Source: Desulfosudis sp034189195 (lineage in GTDB: Bacteria > Desulfobacterota > Desulfobacteria > Desulfobacterales > Desulfosudaceae). Taken from it: a DNA stretch of 63,782 nt. Where the stretch lies: NCBI GenBank assembly GCA_034189195.1, contig JAXHVI010000241.1, forward strand, positions 1 to 63,782. The letters are read 5' to 3'. The notes under the pieces were generated by a model. That model ran no database searches. It was not told the origin of the DNA and saw nothing but the letters and a program-made list of their open reading frames with translations. Made by a program: the position numbers and the translations under genes. Shown in pieces: positions 44,463 through 52,360 of this stretch. Every line of letters begins with the position of its first letter. Within the stretch, counting starts at the first letter, position 1.

Positions 44463-44672
44463 TGCCTGTTATTCCGAACGTGTCGAACAATTTCATAAAA
44501 TATGGATGTTGGCCCGGATATTTCATTAAATGTTCGGGTCAGGGCTGCCACGAACAAGCGTCCACCATACACTGGCATCCTGATCATTTCAAGATATTAA
44601 CCGCCAAAAACAGTCTGAAATCGAAACGGGAAAAACCCGGTGGGCAGGAAAAAAAAGAAAGAACTCGGCGGG

Positions 44673-45227
44673 CTACGCACTGCCCGACATGCCGGACAGA
44701 AAAGCGGGATCGGGAATGTTCATCAGTTTCATGGCGTCGGCCCACCGCCGCGCAACCGGCGCGTCAAAAATAATGCTCTGGTCCACCGGTACCGTGAGCC
44801 ATGAATTCTCCCGGACCTCAGCCTCCAGCTGGTCCGGCCCCCAGCCGGCATATCCCAGCAGGATCAAAAACCGCCGGGGCCCCTGACCTGCGGCAATGGC
44901 GGTCAGAAGGTCTTTTGTGTTGGTCAGGGCCAGGTCGGGCCGGATGGGCCGGCATCCCTCCCAGCCAAAGGGCGGCTCGTGAAGCACAAACAGATCACCG
45001 GTGTGCACGGGACCACCGTAGTAAACGGGAAGCGGCCCGGTTTCCGGAACATATTCCATCTTCAGTTCTTCAAAGATATCCCTGGCGGTCAGGGCCGGGT
45101 AGATCCGGTTTACGATCAGGCCCAGAGCGCCGTCCGCCGAATGTTCACAGATGCATACCACGGTCTGGCGAAAATTGGGATCGGTCAGCATGGGCATGGC
45201 GATAAGAAACTCCCCTCTAAGCTCCAT
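44673..45227 (-). CDS. YqgE/AlgH family protein
   Basis: A 184-residue UPF0301 protein: MELRGEFLIAMPMLTDPNFRQ, then GALGLIVNR, YYGGPV, LFVLHEP, FLILLGYAGWGPDQLEAEVRENSWL are its signature blocks. The biochemical role is unknown, although AlgH was first linked to alginate control in Pseudomonas. The start at 45227 has AAGGAG 6 bases ahead. The gap to the dynamin gene (44463-44672) has no evident feature. Confidence 0.92.
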   Translation of the reverse strand: MELRGEFLIAMPMLTDPNFRQTVVCICEHSADGALGLIVNRIYPALTARDIFEELKMEYVPETGPLPVYYGGPVHTGDLFVLHEPPFGWEGCRPIRPDLALTNTKDLLTAIAAGQGPRRFLILLGYAGWGPDQLEAEVRENSWLTVPVDQSIIFDAPVARRWADAMKLMNIPDPAFLSGMSGSA

Positions 45228-45479
45228 GGTCTCTCCTTGGTTTCCACCCATAAATGAAAGTTTCCGGATTGGAAACCTTTTTCGTGCCCTCATAACAGAT
45301 GAATGAACACTCCCTGGAAAAGGGACGGACGTATTCCGGCCCTGTTTGATTGTTCCTCAAGTTAAACTCCAGTCCGGCTCCTTGTCAAGAAAACAAAACA
45401 TGGGCTTGACCCGGCCCCGCCGACAAACGTACAATGAAAAAAAGCCGTCCACACCGAAAACCGTGCCCGGGAAACGCCC

Positions 45480-46838
45480 ATGTCCCCTGCCGACACCATC
45501 CCCGATCAAATGAAAGCCCATGCAGAGGAAATCTTTTTTGCCGGCCTTGCCGCGGTTGAGCCCAAGGCTGCGGTGACGGCATGTTGCCGTCTTCAAAAAA
45601 ACATACTGAAGGTAGCGGATCAGTCCTATGACACCGGCGCCTTTGATCGCATTTATGTCATCGGCGCGGGCAAGGCAGCGGCGCCCATGGCCGCCGCTGT
45701 TGAGAACCTGCTGGGGGACCGGTTGACCGGCGGCATTCTCAGCGTAAAGTACGGCCACACCCATCTGCTGAAAAAAACAGAACTGACGGAGGGCGGCCAC
45801 CCGATTCCCGATGCCGGGGGGCTGAAAGCCGCGCAACGCATTCTGGCCCTGGCCCAAAGCGCGTCGAAAAAAGACATGGTGATCTGCCTGCTCTCCGGCG
45901 GCGGGTCGGCCCTGCTTCCCCTGCCCGCCCCCGGCATCACGCTTGCCGACAAACAGGCGGCCATGCGTGAACTGCTGGCCTGCGGCGCCACCATCACAGA
46001 GATCAATACCCTGCGAAAACATGTCTCAGCAATCAAAGGGGGGCAGCTGGCAAGGGCCGTGTTTCCGGCCACACTCCTCTGCCTGGTGATCTCCGACGTG
46101 GTGGGAGACGATCTTTCCACCATTGCCTCAGGCCCCACCGTGGCCGATCCCACCACCTTTACCGACTGCCTTCGCATCATCGACACCTATCAACTGAAAA
46201 ACCGCCTGCCGGCATCCGTAATCCGCCACATTCAGAACGGCGCCGCCGGCCTGAAAACTGAAACTCCCAAACCCGGCGATCCGTTGTTTGAAAAGGTGGT
46301 TACCCATATCTGCGCGGACAACACCGCGGCCCTGGCGGCCGCTGCAGACAGGGCCCGGCACCTGGGATATCGGGCGCTGATTCTCTCGTCCATGGTGGAA
46401 GGGGAAACCCGGGAAGTGGCCCGCATGCACGGCGCCATGGCCAAAGAGATCTTAAAATCGGGCAATCCCGTTTGTCCGCCGGCCTGTCTGCTGTCCGGCG
46501 GAGAGACCACGGTAACAATTCAGGGAACGGGAAAGGGGGGAAGAAACCAGGAGTTCTGCCTGGCAGTGGCAGATACCATTGCCGGGCAGGAACATATCGT
46601 GGTGTTGAGCGGCGGCACCGACGGAACGGACGGACCCACCAATGCCGCCGGCGCCGTGGTGAGTGACCGCACCGCCTCAAGGGCGTCACAGGCCGGGCTT
46701 TTGCCTGCCCGTTACCTGGCGGACAACGATTCTTTTACGTTTTTTGAAAAGCTGGAAAGTCTTCTGATTACCGGCCCCACCAACACCAATGTGATGGACC
46801 TGCGCGTGGTGCTGGTATCCCGGCCGGAAACCGAATGA
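45480..46838 (+). CDS. Glycerate 2-kinase, MOFRL family
   Basis: A 452-residue type II glycerate kinase (DUF4147 plus MOFRL domain) that makes 2-phosphoglycerate. Seen blocks: YVIGAGKAAAPMAAAVE (about 58), GGHPIPDAGG, LLSGGGSALLPLPAPG, TLRKHVSAIKGGQLA, LVISDVVGDDLSTIASGPT, SGGETTVTIQGTGKGGRNQE and LSGGTDGTDGPTNAAGAV. It is full length. The start is uncertain because only a weak site (CGGGAAACGCCC) precedes the ATG. It reads toward the small membrane protein on the opposite strand. Confidence 0.92.
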   Translation: MSPADTIPDQMKAHAEEIFFAGLAAVEPKAAVTACCRLQKNILKVADQSYDTGAFDRIYVIGAGKAAAPMAAAVENLLGDRLTGGILSVKYGHTHLLKKTELTEGGHPIPDAGGLKAAQRILALAQSASKKDMVICLLSGGGSALLPLPAPGITLADKQAAMRELLACGATITEINTLRKHVSAIKGGQLARAVFPATLLCLVISDVVGDDLSTIASGPTVADPTTFTDCLRIIDTYQLKNRLPASVIRHIQNGAAGLKTETPKPGDPLFEKVVTHICADNTAALAAAADRARHLGYRALILSSMVEGETREVARMHGAMAKEILKSGNPVCPPACLLSGGETTVTIQGTGKGGRNQEFCLAVADTIAGQEHIVVLSGGTDGTDGPTNAAGAVVSDRTASRASQAGLLPARYLADNDSFTFFEKLESLLITGPTNTNVMDLRVVLVSRPETE

Positions 46839-46846
46839 CCGCTTTG

Positions 46847-47074
46847 CTACCAGCGGTCCCGCCGCCGGAAAAACATCTCCGCAAAACCGCCTCCGCCCCG
46901 GTTTTTCAGCTCCTGTTCGTAATTTTTCATCATGTTGCCAAGGCCCAGGGCCGTGATACCGGCCATGAACACCATGGCCGCCACAATGGCCACCAGAATC
47001 TGGGGAAAGGCGATGATCAGAAAGGAACCGCCCAGCAGCAGCAGTCCCGGAATGTAGTATTTAAAAGATCCCAT
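46847..47074 (-). CDS. Small two-helix membrane protein
   Basis: A 75-residue protein with two hydrophobic helices (YYIPGLLLLGGSFLIIAFP and ILVAIVAAMVFMAGITALGL) and a basic Gly-rich cytoplasmic tail ending FFRRRDRW. The start at 47074 has an AGGGAGG site. No family is recognised. It is followed upstream by the 47158-47237 hexamer hairpin. Confidence 0.72.
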   Translation of the reverse strand: MGSFKYYIPGLLLLGGSFLIIAFPQILVAIVAAMVFMAGITALGLGNMMKNYEQELKNRGGGGFAEMFFRRRDRW

Positions 47075-47157
47075 GGGTCCTCCCTGTTGTAGCTCCACTA
47101 CATGAATGGTAAAAATTTAAGGTTACGGCCGTGTTTTATAAAATATAAAGAGCTGTT

Positions 47158-47237
47158 TCTCTTTCTCTTGATCGTAATCGTGCTCTTGATCGGAAATCAA
47201 TCAGGCTGGATCACGAGCAAGAGTAAGAGTAAGATAC
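47158..47237. repeat. MTCKTR hexamer hairpin element, copy upstream of the small membrane protein
   Basis: The left arm (47158-47192) has CTCTTG ATCGTA ATCGTG CTCTTG ATCGG; the right arm (47208-47235) is GGATCACGAGCAAGAGTAAG plus AGTAAGAT. Aligned on GATC they match at 20 of 26 positions, and all mismatches sit at the degenerate hexamer positions. No ORF is enclosed. The remaining bases of the gap to the amidohydrolase hold nothing else evident. Confidence 0.75.
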
Positions 47238-47312
47238 AAAAACTTATATGTGTTATTCTCTGCAATGTAAATGTCACCATTGCCAATAACCATAAGCACA
47301 AATCCCTGTTCG

Positions 47313-48488
47313 TCAACCCTTCCCCGCATACACAACCGCCTGAGCCAGACTGGCGGGAAGCCCGCTTTCATCACCCGGCGCAACGGCCCACAGCACCGGC
47401 ATGCCCGAAGCGATCCGGCCCCGGTCCGGCATTTGAAGAAGATCGGCGCCATTGGCCGTGGCGCAGCAAACAGCCTGTTCAATGGTATAGCCGGTTTTCA
47501 TGAAAAGCGACAGTTCTTCAATCAGACCCCGGCCATGATAGACACCCGGGCTGCCGGCATCCGTGCCCAGGGCCACTCTGACCCCGGCGCTTCGGGCAAA
47601 GGAAAGCTGCTCCATCTGATGGTCCAGGGTGCGGGCCGCCACGCCGCCGGGATCGCCGGTAGTCTGAGCAAAAGCATACATAGGCGCCAGGGTGGGCACC
47701 CAGGTGGTCTGCCGTTCGGCCATGCGTAACAGGTTGTCGGTTCCCATGAAATACCCGTGCTCAATGGAGTCCACCCCGGCCTCCACGGCCTGGCGGACAG
47801 GAATGTCGCCATTGGCATGAACCATCACCGGCCGGCCGGCCCTGTGAGCCGCAGTCACAATGGCAATAAGTTCCTCCGGGGCAAACTGCGGCGCCGTCTG
47901 CACGCCGAATCGGGTCAGGCTGTTTAATCCCGAGTTGACCAGCTTCACATGATCGACACCGGCCATCCGTTCGGTGATTACCGCCATAGAATCATTTTCC
48001 GGCAGGGGCTCGCCGCCCACCAGTTTTCCGTAACGGCCCGGCTTGAACCACCCTTTGCCAGGCGTCCGGGCAAGGAAAAGGCCGTGGCTGTCTTCAGTCC
48101 TTTCTCTCAGATAACGCGACACATGGGTCCGGCCGTCACCGCCGTCGCGCACGGCCAGTATGCCGCAGGACCGCTGGCAATCGATATTTTCCGCTATGGT
48201 CCGGCACGCATCCTCAAATCCGGCGGCCATCTGCCGGCGATGTTCTTCCGGGTCCAGGCTGCCGGACAGAAAAAGATGAACATGGCTGTCGATCAGGCAG
48301 GGCAGCACGGTGCAGCCGGACAGATCAACAACCGCATCTTCTCCGGATGGCGCGGTCTCCGTGATAGCCCGAACAACTCCCTTTTCCACCCGCACAAAAA
48401 CCTCTTTTCGCGCAGGCGCGCCCGTGCCGTCGATCAGACTGCCCACCCGCACAACAGCGGTATCAATGGTGGTGTATACGTTGTCCAT
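47313..48488 (-). CDS. Amidohydrolase-superfamily metal-dependent hydrolase
   Basis: A 391-residue protein of the imidazolonepropionase/prolidase-like amidohydrolases. The metal HxH is in DSHVHLFL (about 66), the bridging lysine in HVKLVNSG (about 178), His ligands in VMVHANGD and IEHGYFMG, and the catalytic Asp in LGTDAGSPGVYHG. N- and C-terminal beta-sandwich parts are present. The substrate is unknown. The ATG at 48488 is 5 bases past the cinA stop; a TTG at 48497 overlaps that stop and is an alternative start. Confidence 0.88.
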   Translation of the reverse strand: MDNVYTTIDTAVVRVGSLIDGTGAPARKEVFVRVEKGVVRAITETAPSGEDAVVDLSGCTVLPCLIDSHVHLFLSGSLDPEEHRRQMAAGFEDACRTIAENIDCQRSCGILAVRDGGDGRTHVSRYLRERTEDSHGLFLARTPGKGWFKPGRYGKLVGGEPLPENDSMAVITERMAGVDHVKLVNSGLNSLTRFGVQTAPQFAPEELIAIVTAAHRAGRPVMVHANGDIPVRQAVEAGVDSIEHGYFMGTDNLLRMAERQTTWVPTLAPMYAFAQTTGDPGGVAARTLDHQMEQLSFARSAGVRVALGTDAGSPGVYHGRGLIEELSLFMKTGYTIEQAVCCATANGADLLQMPDRGRIASGMPVLWAVAPGDESGLPASLAQAVVYAGKG

Positions 48489-48491
48489 TCG

Positions 48492-48525
48492 ATTCAATCA
48501 GTATCGGGATCGAAATCGGATTCGT
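48492..48525. repeat. CGATTT-type hexamer repeat overlapping the cinA 3' end
   Basis: Read on the minus strand, CGAATC CGATTT CGATCC CGATAC TGATTG forms a hexamer run of the same type as at 18107 and 51707. It encodes the last residues of CinA (ESDFDPDTD) and reaches the stop. So this repeat lies inside a gene end. Confidence 0.65.
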
Positions 48526-49801
48526 TTTTTCTTTGCCATTCCGATTTTGAATAATAAAGTTGCAGTAACTTTCTGCGCAGGGTCTCGAGCGCCAGGAAAG
48601 CAAAGAGCCGCTTGTTCATGCTCCGGTTCTGAAACGACAGGCAGACACGGGAGGTCTGCACCCCGTCAGGCCCTGCCAGGCCGATGCACACCGTGCCCAC
48701 GGGCTTTTCTCTGGTGCCGCCCGAAGGCCCGGCAATGCCGCTGGTGGCAAGCCCGAAGGTGGCGCCGGCAACCCGCCGGACCCCGTCGGCCATCTCCTTT
48801 ACCGTCTCTTCTGAAACCGCGCCATGGGTTTCAATGGTTTGCGGTGATACGCCCAACACATCGACCTTGGCCTGGTTGGCATAGGTGACGCCGGAAAAAA
48901 GAAAATAGTCCGAGCTGCCGGGAACACCGGTCAGAAGGTCTGCGATCAGGCCGCCGGTACAGCTCTCGGCCACTGCCACGGTGGCCTTGGCGGAAACCAG
49001 CAGCCGGCCCACCTCGGCTTCCAGAGCAAGGCCCGCATCGGAAAAAACAGATTCGCCCACCTGCTTTTTCACCCACTGGCAGGCCTGCACGGCCAGGTCC
49101 TGGGCGGTTCGCGCGTCCGGCTGCCGGGTGGAGACCTTGATAAAAATTTCCGGAAACTTTACCCGGATACCGTAACGCATGCTGGGAAAAGCGGCGTCAA
49201 AACCGGCCATGCGTTCTCCCACAGTGGACTCGGGCAGACCAAACACGGTCAGGATCCGGGACGCGGCATAAAGCCGGCCGCCGCCCTGCAATGTCTCGAT
49301 GCGGGGCAGCACCCCGGTTTCAAGCATCTGTTTCATCTCGTGGGGCACGCCGGGCATCACAAACACATGACAGTGGCCCATGGCAAGCATGAACCCCGGG
49401 GCCGTGCCGATGGCGTTGACGATACACTGTGCCCCTTCCGGCAGCATGGCCTGCTTGGCGTCCGACGGCTGCATGGAACGCTTGCGCTGAACAAAATAGG
49501 TTTTCATGGAATGTTCGGCCTCGGGGTCGAGCACCAGCTTTTTCCCTGCAGCACGGGCCACAGCCTCGGTGGTCAAATCGTCACCGGTGGGCCCCAGCCC
49601 GCCGGTGACCAGCAGCACATCGGCCCGGGCGCAAATTTCCGTCACCGCCGCCGCGATATGGTCAAGGTCATCGCCCACGCAGGTGTGACGACGCACCTCA
49701 ATGCCGGCCGCTTCCAGCACCTGCGCGATGTGCGCGGCATTTGTGTCGGCGATCGCCCCGGACAATACTTCGTTTCCCGTGGCCAGAATTTCGGCAATCA
49801 T
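48494..49801 (-). CDS. cinA: CinA family nicotinamide-nucleotide amidase / competence-damage protein
   Basis: A 435-residue two-domain protein: N-terminal MoaB-like COG1058 domain (AEILATGNEVLSG, VTGGLGPTGDDLTTEAVA, VFVMPGVPHEMKQML) and C-terminal NMN amidohydrolase domain (VAVAESCTGGLIADLLTGVPGSSDYF, TSGIAGPSGG, with catalytic Ser in AESCTGG). It recycles NMN to NaMN in NAD salvage. The tail after YSKSEWQRKN is made by a hexamer repeat and is not part of the family domain. The start at 49801 has a GGAAAGG site. It is transcribed away from the trp operon. Confidence 0.93.
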   Translation of the reverse strand: MIAEILATGNEVLSGAIADTNAAHIAQVLEAAGIEVRRHTCVGDDLDHIAAAVTEICARADVLLVTGGLGPTGDDLTTEAVARAAGKKLVLDPEAEHSMKTYFVQRKRSMQPSDAKQAMLPEGAQCIVNAIGTAPGFMLAMGHCHVFVMPGVPHEMKQMLETGVLPRIETLQGGGRLYAASRILTVFGLPESTVGERMAGFDAAFPSMRYGIRVKFPEIFIKVSTRQPDARTAQDLAVQACQWVKKQVGESVFSDAGLALEAEVGRLLVSAKATVAVAESCTGGLIADLLTGVPGSSDYFLFSGVTYANQAKVDVLGVSPQTIETHGAVSEETVKEMADGVRRVAGATFGLATSGIAGPSGGTREKPVGTVCIGLAGPDGVQTSRVCLSFQNRSMNKRLFAFLALETLRRKLLQLYYSKSEWQRKNESDFDPDTD

Positions 49802-49885
49802 CGGTTTCTGCCTTTCCACATTAAAAATTTTCAGAGCAGCGCAACACAGAAATCGGACTTTTTACAAAACCGTCAAAATTTTCGC

Positions 49886-49913
49886 TTGACAAGCGGTTCA
49901 TACATACCATAAT
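49886..49913 (+). promoter_or_regulatory. Probable sigma-70 promoter of the trp operon
   Basis: TTGACA at 49886-49891 and CATAAT at 49908-49913 are spaced by 16 bases, with the leader-peptide ATG 40 bases further on. Both boxes are near consensus. No TrpR operator palindrome is evident. Confidence 0.7.
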
Positions 49914-49953
49914 AGACGGCATATCAAACAGACTTTTGTGAAAGCAAAAACAG

Positions 49954-50046
49954 ATGAGCGTCACGACAGTGTCAACTTCAGTCAAGGCAAACCAGGGTAA
50001 CTGGTGGTGGTGGGCATGGTCCGTTCGGTCCGCCCACGGCGCTTGA
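49954..50046 (+). CDS. trpL: Trp leader peptide for attenuation
   Basis: A 30-codon ORF too short for usual gene calling: MSVTTVSTSVKANQGN, then WWWWAW, ending SVRSAHGA and TGA. Four consecutive tryptophan codons plus one more in a leader right before trpE are the classic sensor of charged tRNA-Trp. The ribosome would stall there when tryptophan is short and so change pairing in the mRNA just downstream. Located about 40 bases after a near-consensus promoter and 47 bases before the antiterminator arm. Confidence 0.92.
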   Translation: MSVTTVSTSVKANQGNWWWWAWSVRSAHGA

Positions 50047-50093
50047 TACTGTCAGGCATAGCGTAACCCAAACCGTAGGCGACCAGAAAGAAC

Positions 50094-50161
50094 GCCCGCG
50101 GTTTTTTTGTTTTTAAAATAAAAAAAGGCCGCGGGCTCAAAAGAGCATGCGGCCTTTTTTT
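50094..50161 (+). promoter_or_regulatory. trp attenuator (antiterminator and terminator hairpins)
   Basis: Segment 3 (50120-50138: seven A, then GGCCGCGGGCTC) can pair two ways. With segment 2 (50094-50108, GCCCGCGG plus seven T) it forms an antiterminator with a GG bulge; with segment 4 (50143-50161, GAGC, AT, then GCGGCC plus seven T) it forms the terminator hairpin followed by its T-run. These are mutually exclusive. Segment 1 within the leader is not resolved. With trpL this makes a standard attenuator. Confidence 0.9.
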
Positions 50162-50192
50162 ATGATTTAAACAACAGACAAGGGCAACGACG

Positions 50193-51680
50193 ATGATCCT
50201 TCAACAGTTTCCGGACAAAGCGACATTCCACGAGATGGCGCAGACCGCCAACACCATTCCCGTGTGCGCCGAGATTCTGGCGGATACCGAGACTCCGGTC
50301 TCTATCCTCAAAAAGCTATACACCGGAAAAGGGCCGATCTTTCTGTTTGAAAGCGCGGAAGGCGGCGAGCGGTGGGGCCGGTACAGCTTTCTGGGGGCAT
50401 CGGCAAAGGCCCATGTGAAACTGTTCCGGGACCACGTGGAGATTTTGGACAACGGCACGATGCAGCGGATTCGACACAATGGCCTGCCCCTGCAAATCCT
50501 GCGAAACATCATGGCCGACTACACGCCGGCCGAGATGCCTGGCCTGCCCCGGTTCTGGGGCGGGCTGGTGGGGTATTTTACCTACGAAATGGTCTCATTT
50601 TTTGAAAAGATTCCCAACCGGCTTCCCGAAGACCGGCCCATTGCCGCTTTCATGATTCCGGACGAGCTGATCATCTTTGACAATATCCGCCACACCCTGG
50701 TGGCCCTGGCCATTGCCTTTACCGGGTCGGCGGAAAGCATTGACGCGGCTTATGATGCTGCGGAAAGGCGGGTCAACAAACTGCTTGCCGTGGTGCAGGC
50801 GCCTCTGCCCGTGGAGGCCGGCAACTCGGCGGCAGCCCCCTGTGTGCTGGCTCCTGAAAGAACCGATGAGGATTACAGAACAATGGTCGGGATCACCAAG
50901 AACTACATCCGCCAGGGTGAAATTATCCAGGCGGTGCTGTCCCAGCCCTTTTCCTGCTGCCCGGCTCCGGACCTCTGGACCCTGTACCGGGCCCAGAGAT
51001 ACATCAACCCGTCGCCCTATCTTTACTTTCTCCATATCGGGGGCACGGCCCTGGTAGGGTCATCGCCGGAAACCATGGTGCGGCTTGAGAACCGCATCGC
51101 CACGGTGCGGCCCATTGCCGGCACCCGGCCCCGTGGAAAGACCGAACAGGAAGACCGGGCCCTGGCCGATGAAATGCTGAAAGACGAAAAAGAACGGGCC
51201 GAGCACCTGATGCTGGTGGACCTTGGCAGAAACGACCTGGGCCGGGTGGCGGTCACCGGCACGGTGCAGGTCACCGACCTGATGGTGGTGGAACGCTACT
51301 CCCATGTGATGCACCTGGTCTCAAACGTACGCTGCGACCTTGAACGGGACCTGGACGCGTGGGACCTGCTGGCCGCCACCTTTCCGGCCGGTACCCTTTC
51401 CGGCGCGCCCAAAATCCGGGCCATGCAGATCATCGACGAGCTTGAAAAGGGTCCCCGGGGACCGTATGGCGGAGCCGTTGGATATATCTCCTTCAGCGGC
51501 AACATGGACCTGGCCATCACCATCCGCACGGCCTGCATTGAAGACGGTTGTCTCACGGTGCGGGCCGGGGCCGGCATCGTGGCCGATTCGGACCCGGAAA
51601 AAGAGCGCGTTGAAACCGTAAACAAGGCCAGGGCCATTCAGAAAGCCCTGGAACTGGCCGGGAGGCAACACACCCATTAA
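50193..51680 (+). CDS. trpE: Anthranilate synthase component I
   Basis: Catalyses chorismate plus ammonia to anthranilate as the large subunit. In 495 residues it has the regulatory N-terminal domain with FLFESAEGGERWGRYSFLG near 50 (the LLES-type tryptophan feedback site), then the chorismate-binding domain: IQAVLSQPF, YLYFLHIGGTALVGSSPET, PIAGTRPRGKT, EHLMLVDLGRNDLGRV and FPAGTLSGAPKIRAM, ending GAGIVADSDPEKE. Intact. AAGGGC precedes the ATG. It is the first structural gene after the attenuator. Confidence 0.97.
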   Translation: MILQQFPDKATFHEMAQTANTIPVCAEILADTETPVSILKKLYTGKGPIFLFESAEGGERWGRYSFLGASAKAHVKLFRDHVEILDNGTMQRIRHNGLPLQILRNIMADYTPAEMPGLPRFWGGLVGYFTYEMVSFFEKIPNRLPEDRPIAAFMIPDELIIFDNIRHTLVALAIAFTGSAESIDAAYDAAERRVNKLLAVVQAPLPVEAGNSAAAPCVLAPERTDEDYRTMVGITKNYIRQGEIIQAVLSQPFSCCPAPDLWTLYRAQRYINPSPYLYFLHIGGTALVGSSPETMVRLENRIATVRPIAGTRPRGKTEQEDRALADEMLKDEKERAEHLMLVDLGRNDLGRVAVTGTVQVTDLMVVERYSHVMHLVSNVRCDLERDLDAWDLLAATFPAGTLSGAPKIRAMQIIDELEKGPRGPYGGAVGYISFSGNMDLAITIRTACIEDGCLTVRAGAGIVADSDPEKERVETVNKARAIQKALELAGRQHTH

Positions 51681-51706
51681 ATCATAACTATCCAGAAGAA
51701 TATGGC

Positions 51707-51742
51707 ATTCGATTTCGATACCGATACCGATTTCGATTTGGA
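51707..51742. repeat. CGATTT/CGATAC hexamer repeat between trpE and trpG
   Basis: TTCGAT TTCGAT ACCGAT ACCGAT TTCGAT TTGGAT, six tandem imperfect hexamers, fill most of the 100-base gap between trpE and trpG. The type matches that at 18107 and 48492. No inverted partner is nearby. Confidence 0.75.
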
Positions 51743-51783
51743 TATAACAACAGGCGCTGTCGCCGTTTTGAATGAGGCGGATT

Positions 51784-52347
51784 ATGATTCTGATGATCGA
51801 CAACTATGACTCCTTTACCTACAACCTGGTCCAGTACCTTCGTATGCTCAGCGCCGAGGTGCACGTGGCCAGAAACGACGAGATCACCGTGGCCGGGGTG
51901 GACCGCATGGCCCCTTCCCACATCGTGATCTCGCCCGGACCGGGCCGGCCGGAGGGCGCCGGCATCTCCCTTGATCTGATTCGCCGCGCTTCGGGCAGAA
52001 CTCCCATTTTGGGCGTGTGTCTGGGCCACCAGGCCATCGGCCAGGCTTTCGGCGGCACCATTGTGGCTGCCCGGCGGCTCATGCACGGCAAGACATCGGC
52101 CGTGACCACAGGCCCGGTCCCGATTTTTGAAGGCATCCCCTCCCCTTTTACCGCCATGCGGTATCACTCCCTGGCCGTGGAAAGAAAGACCCTGCCGAAT
52201 TGTCTGGAAATCTGCGCCGAGGATGAAGACGGAGAGATCATGGGTCTGCGCCACAGGCAGCACCCCACCGTGGGCATTCAGTTTCACCCGGAATCGATTA
52301 TGACCCCAAAAGGCAAACGGATATTAAAAAACTTTTTGCAAATGTAA
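51784..52347 (+). CDS. trpG: Anthranilate synthase component II (glutamine amidotransferase)
   Basis: Glutaminase subunit that feeds ammonia to TrpE. The 187-residue class I amidotransferase has LMIDNYDSFTYNLVQYL at the start, SPGPGRPEGAG, the catalytic cysteine in GVCLGHQAIG (about 79) and the His-Glu pair in GIQFHPESIMTPKG. Complete. The start at 51784 follows GAGGCGG; an ATG 12 bases earlier is in frame. It ends 13 bases before the repeat-bounded four-helix gene unit. Confidence 0.95.
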   Translation: MILMIDNYDSFTYNLVQYLRMLSAEVHVARNDEITVAGVDRMAPSHIVISPGPGRPEGAGISLDLIRRASGRTPILGVCLGHQAIGQAFGGTIVAARRLMHGKTSAVTTGPVPIFEGIPSPFTAMRYHSLAVERKTLPNCLEICAEDEDGEIMGLRHRQHPTVGIQFHPESIMTPKGKRILKNFLQM

Positions 52348-52360
52348 CCAACCCCCAAAT

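Noticed and set aside
43326..44498. 390-codon plus-strand open frame opposite the dynamin gene
   Set aside because: Antisense shadow; the dynamin GTPase motifs on the minus strand are clear.
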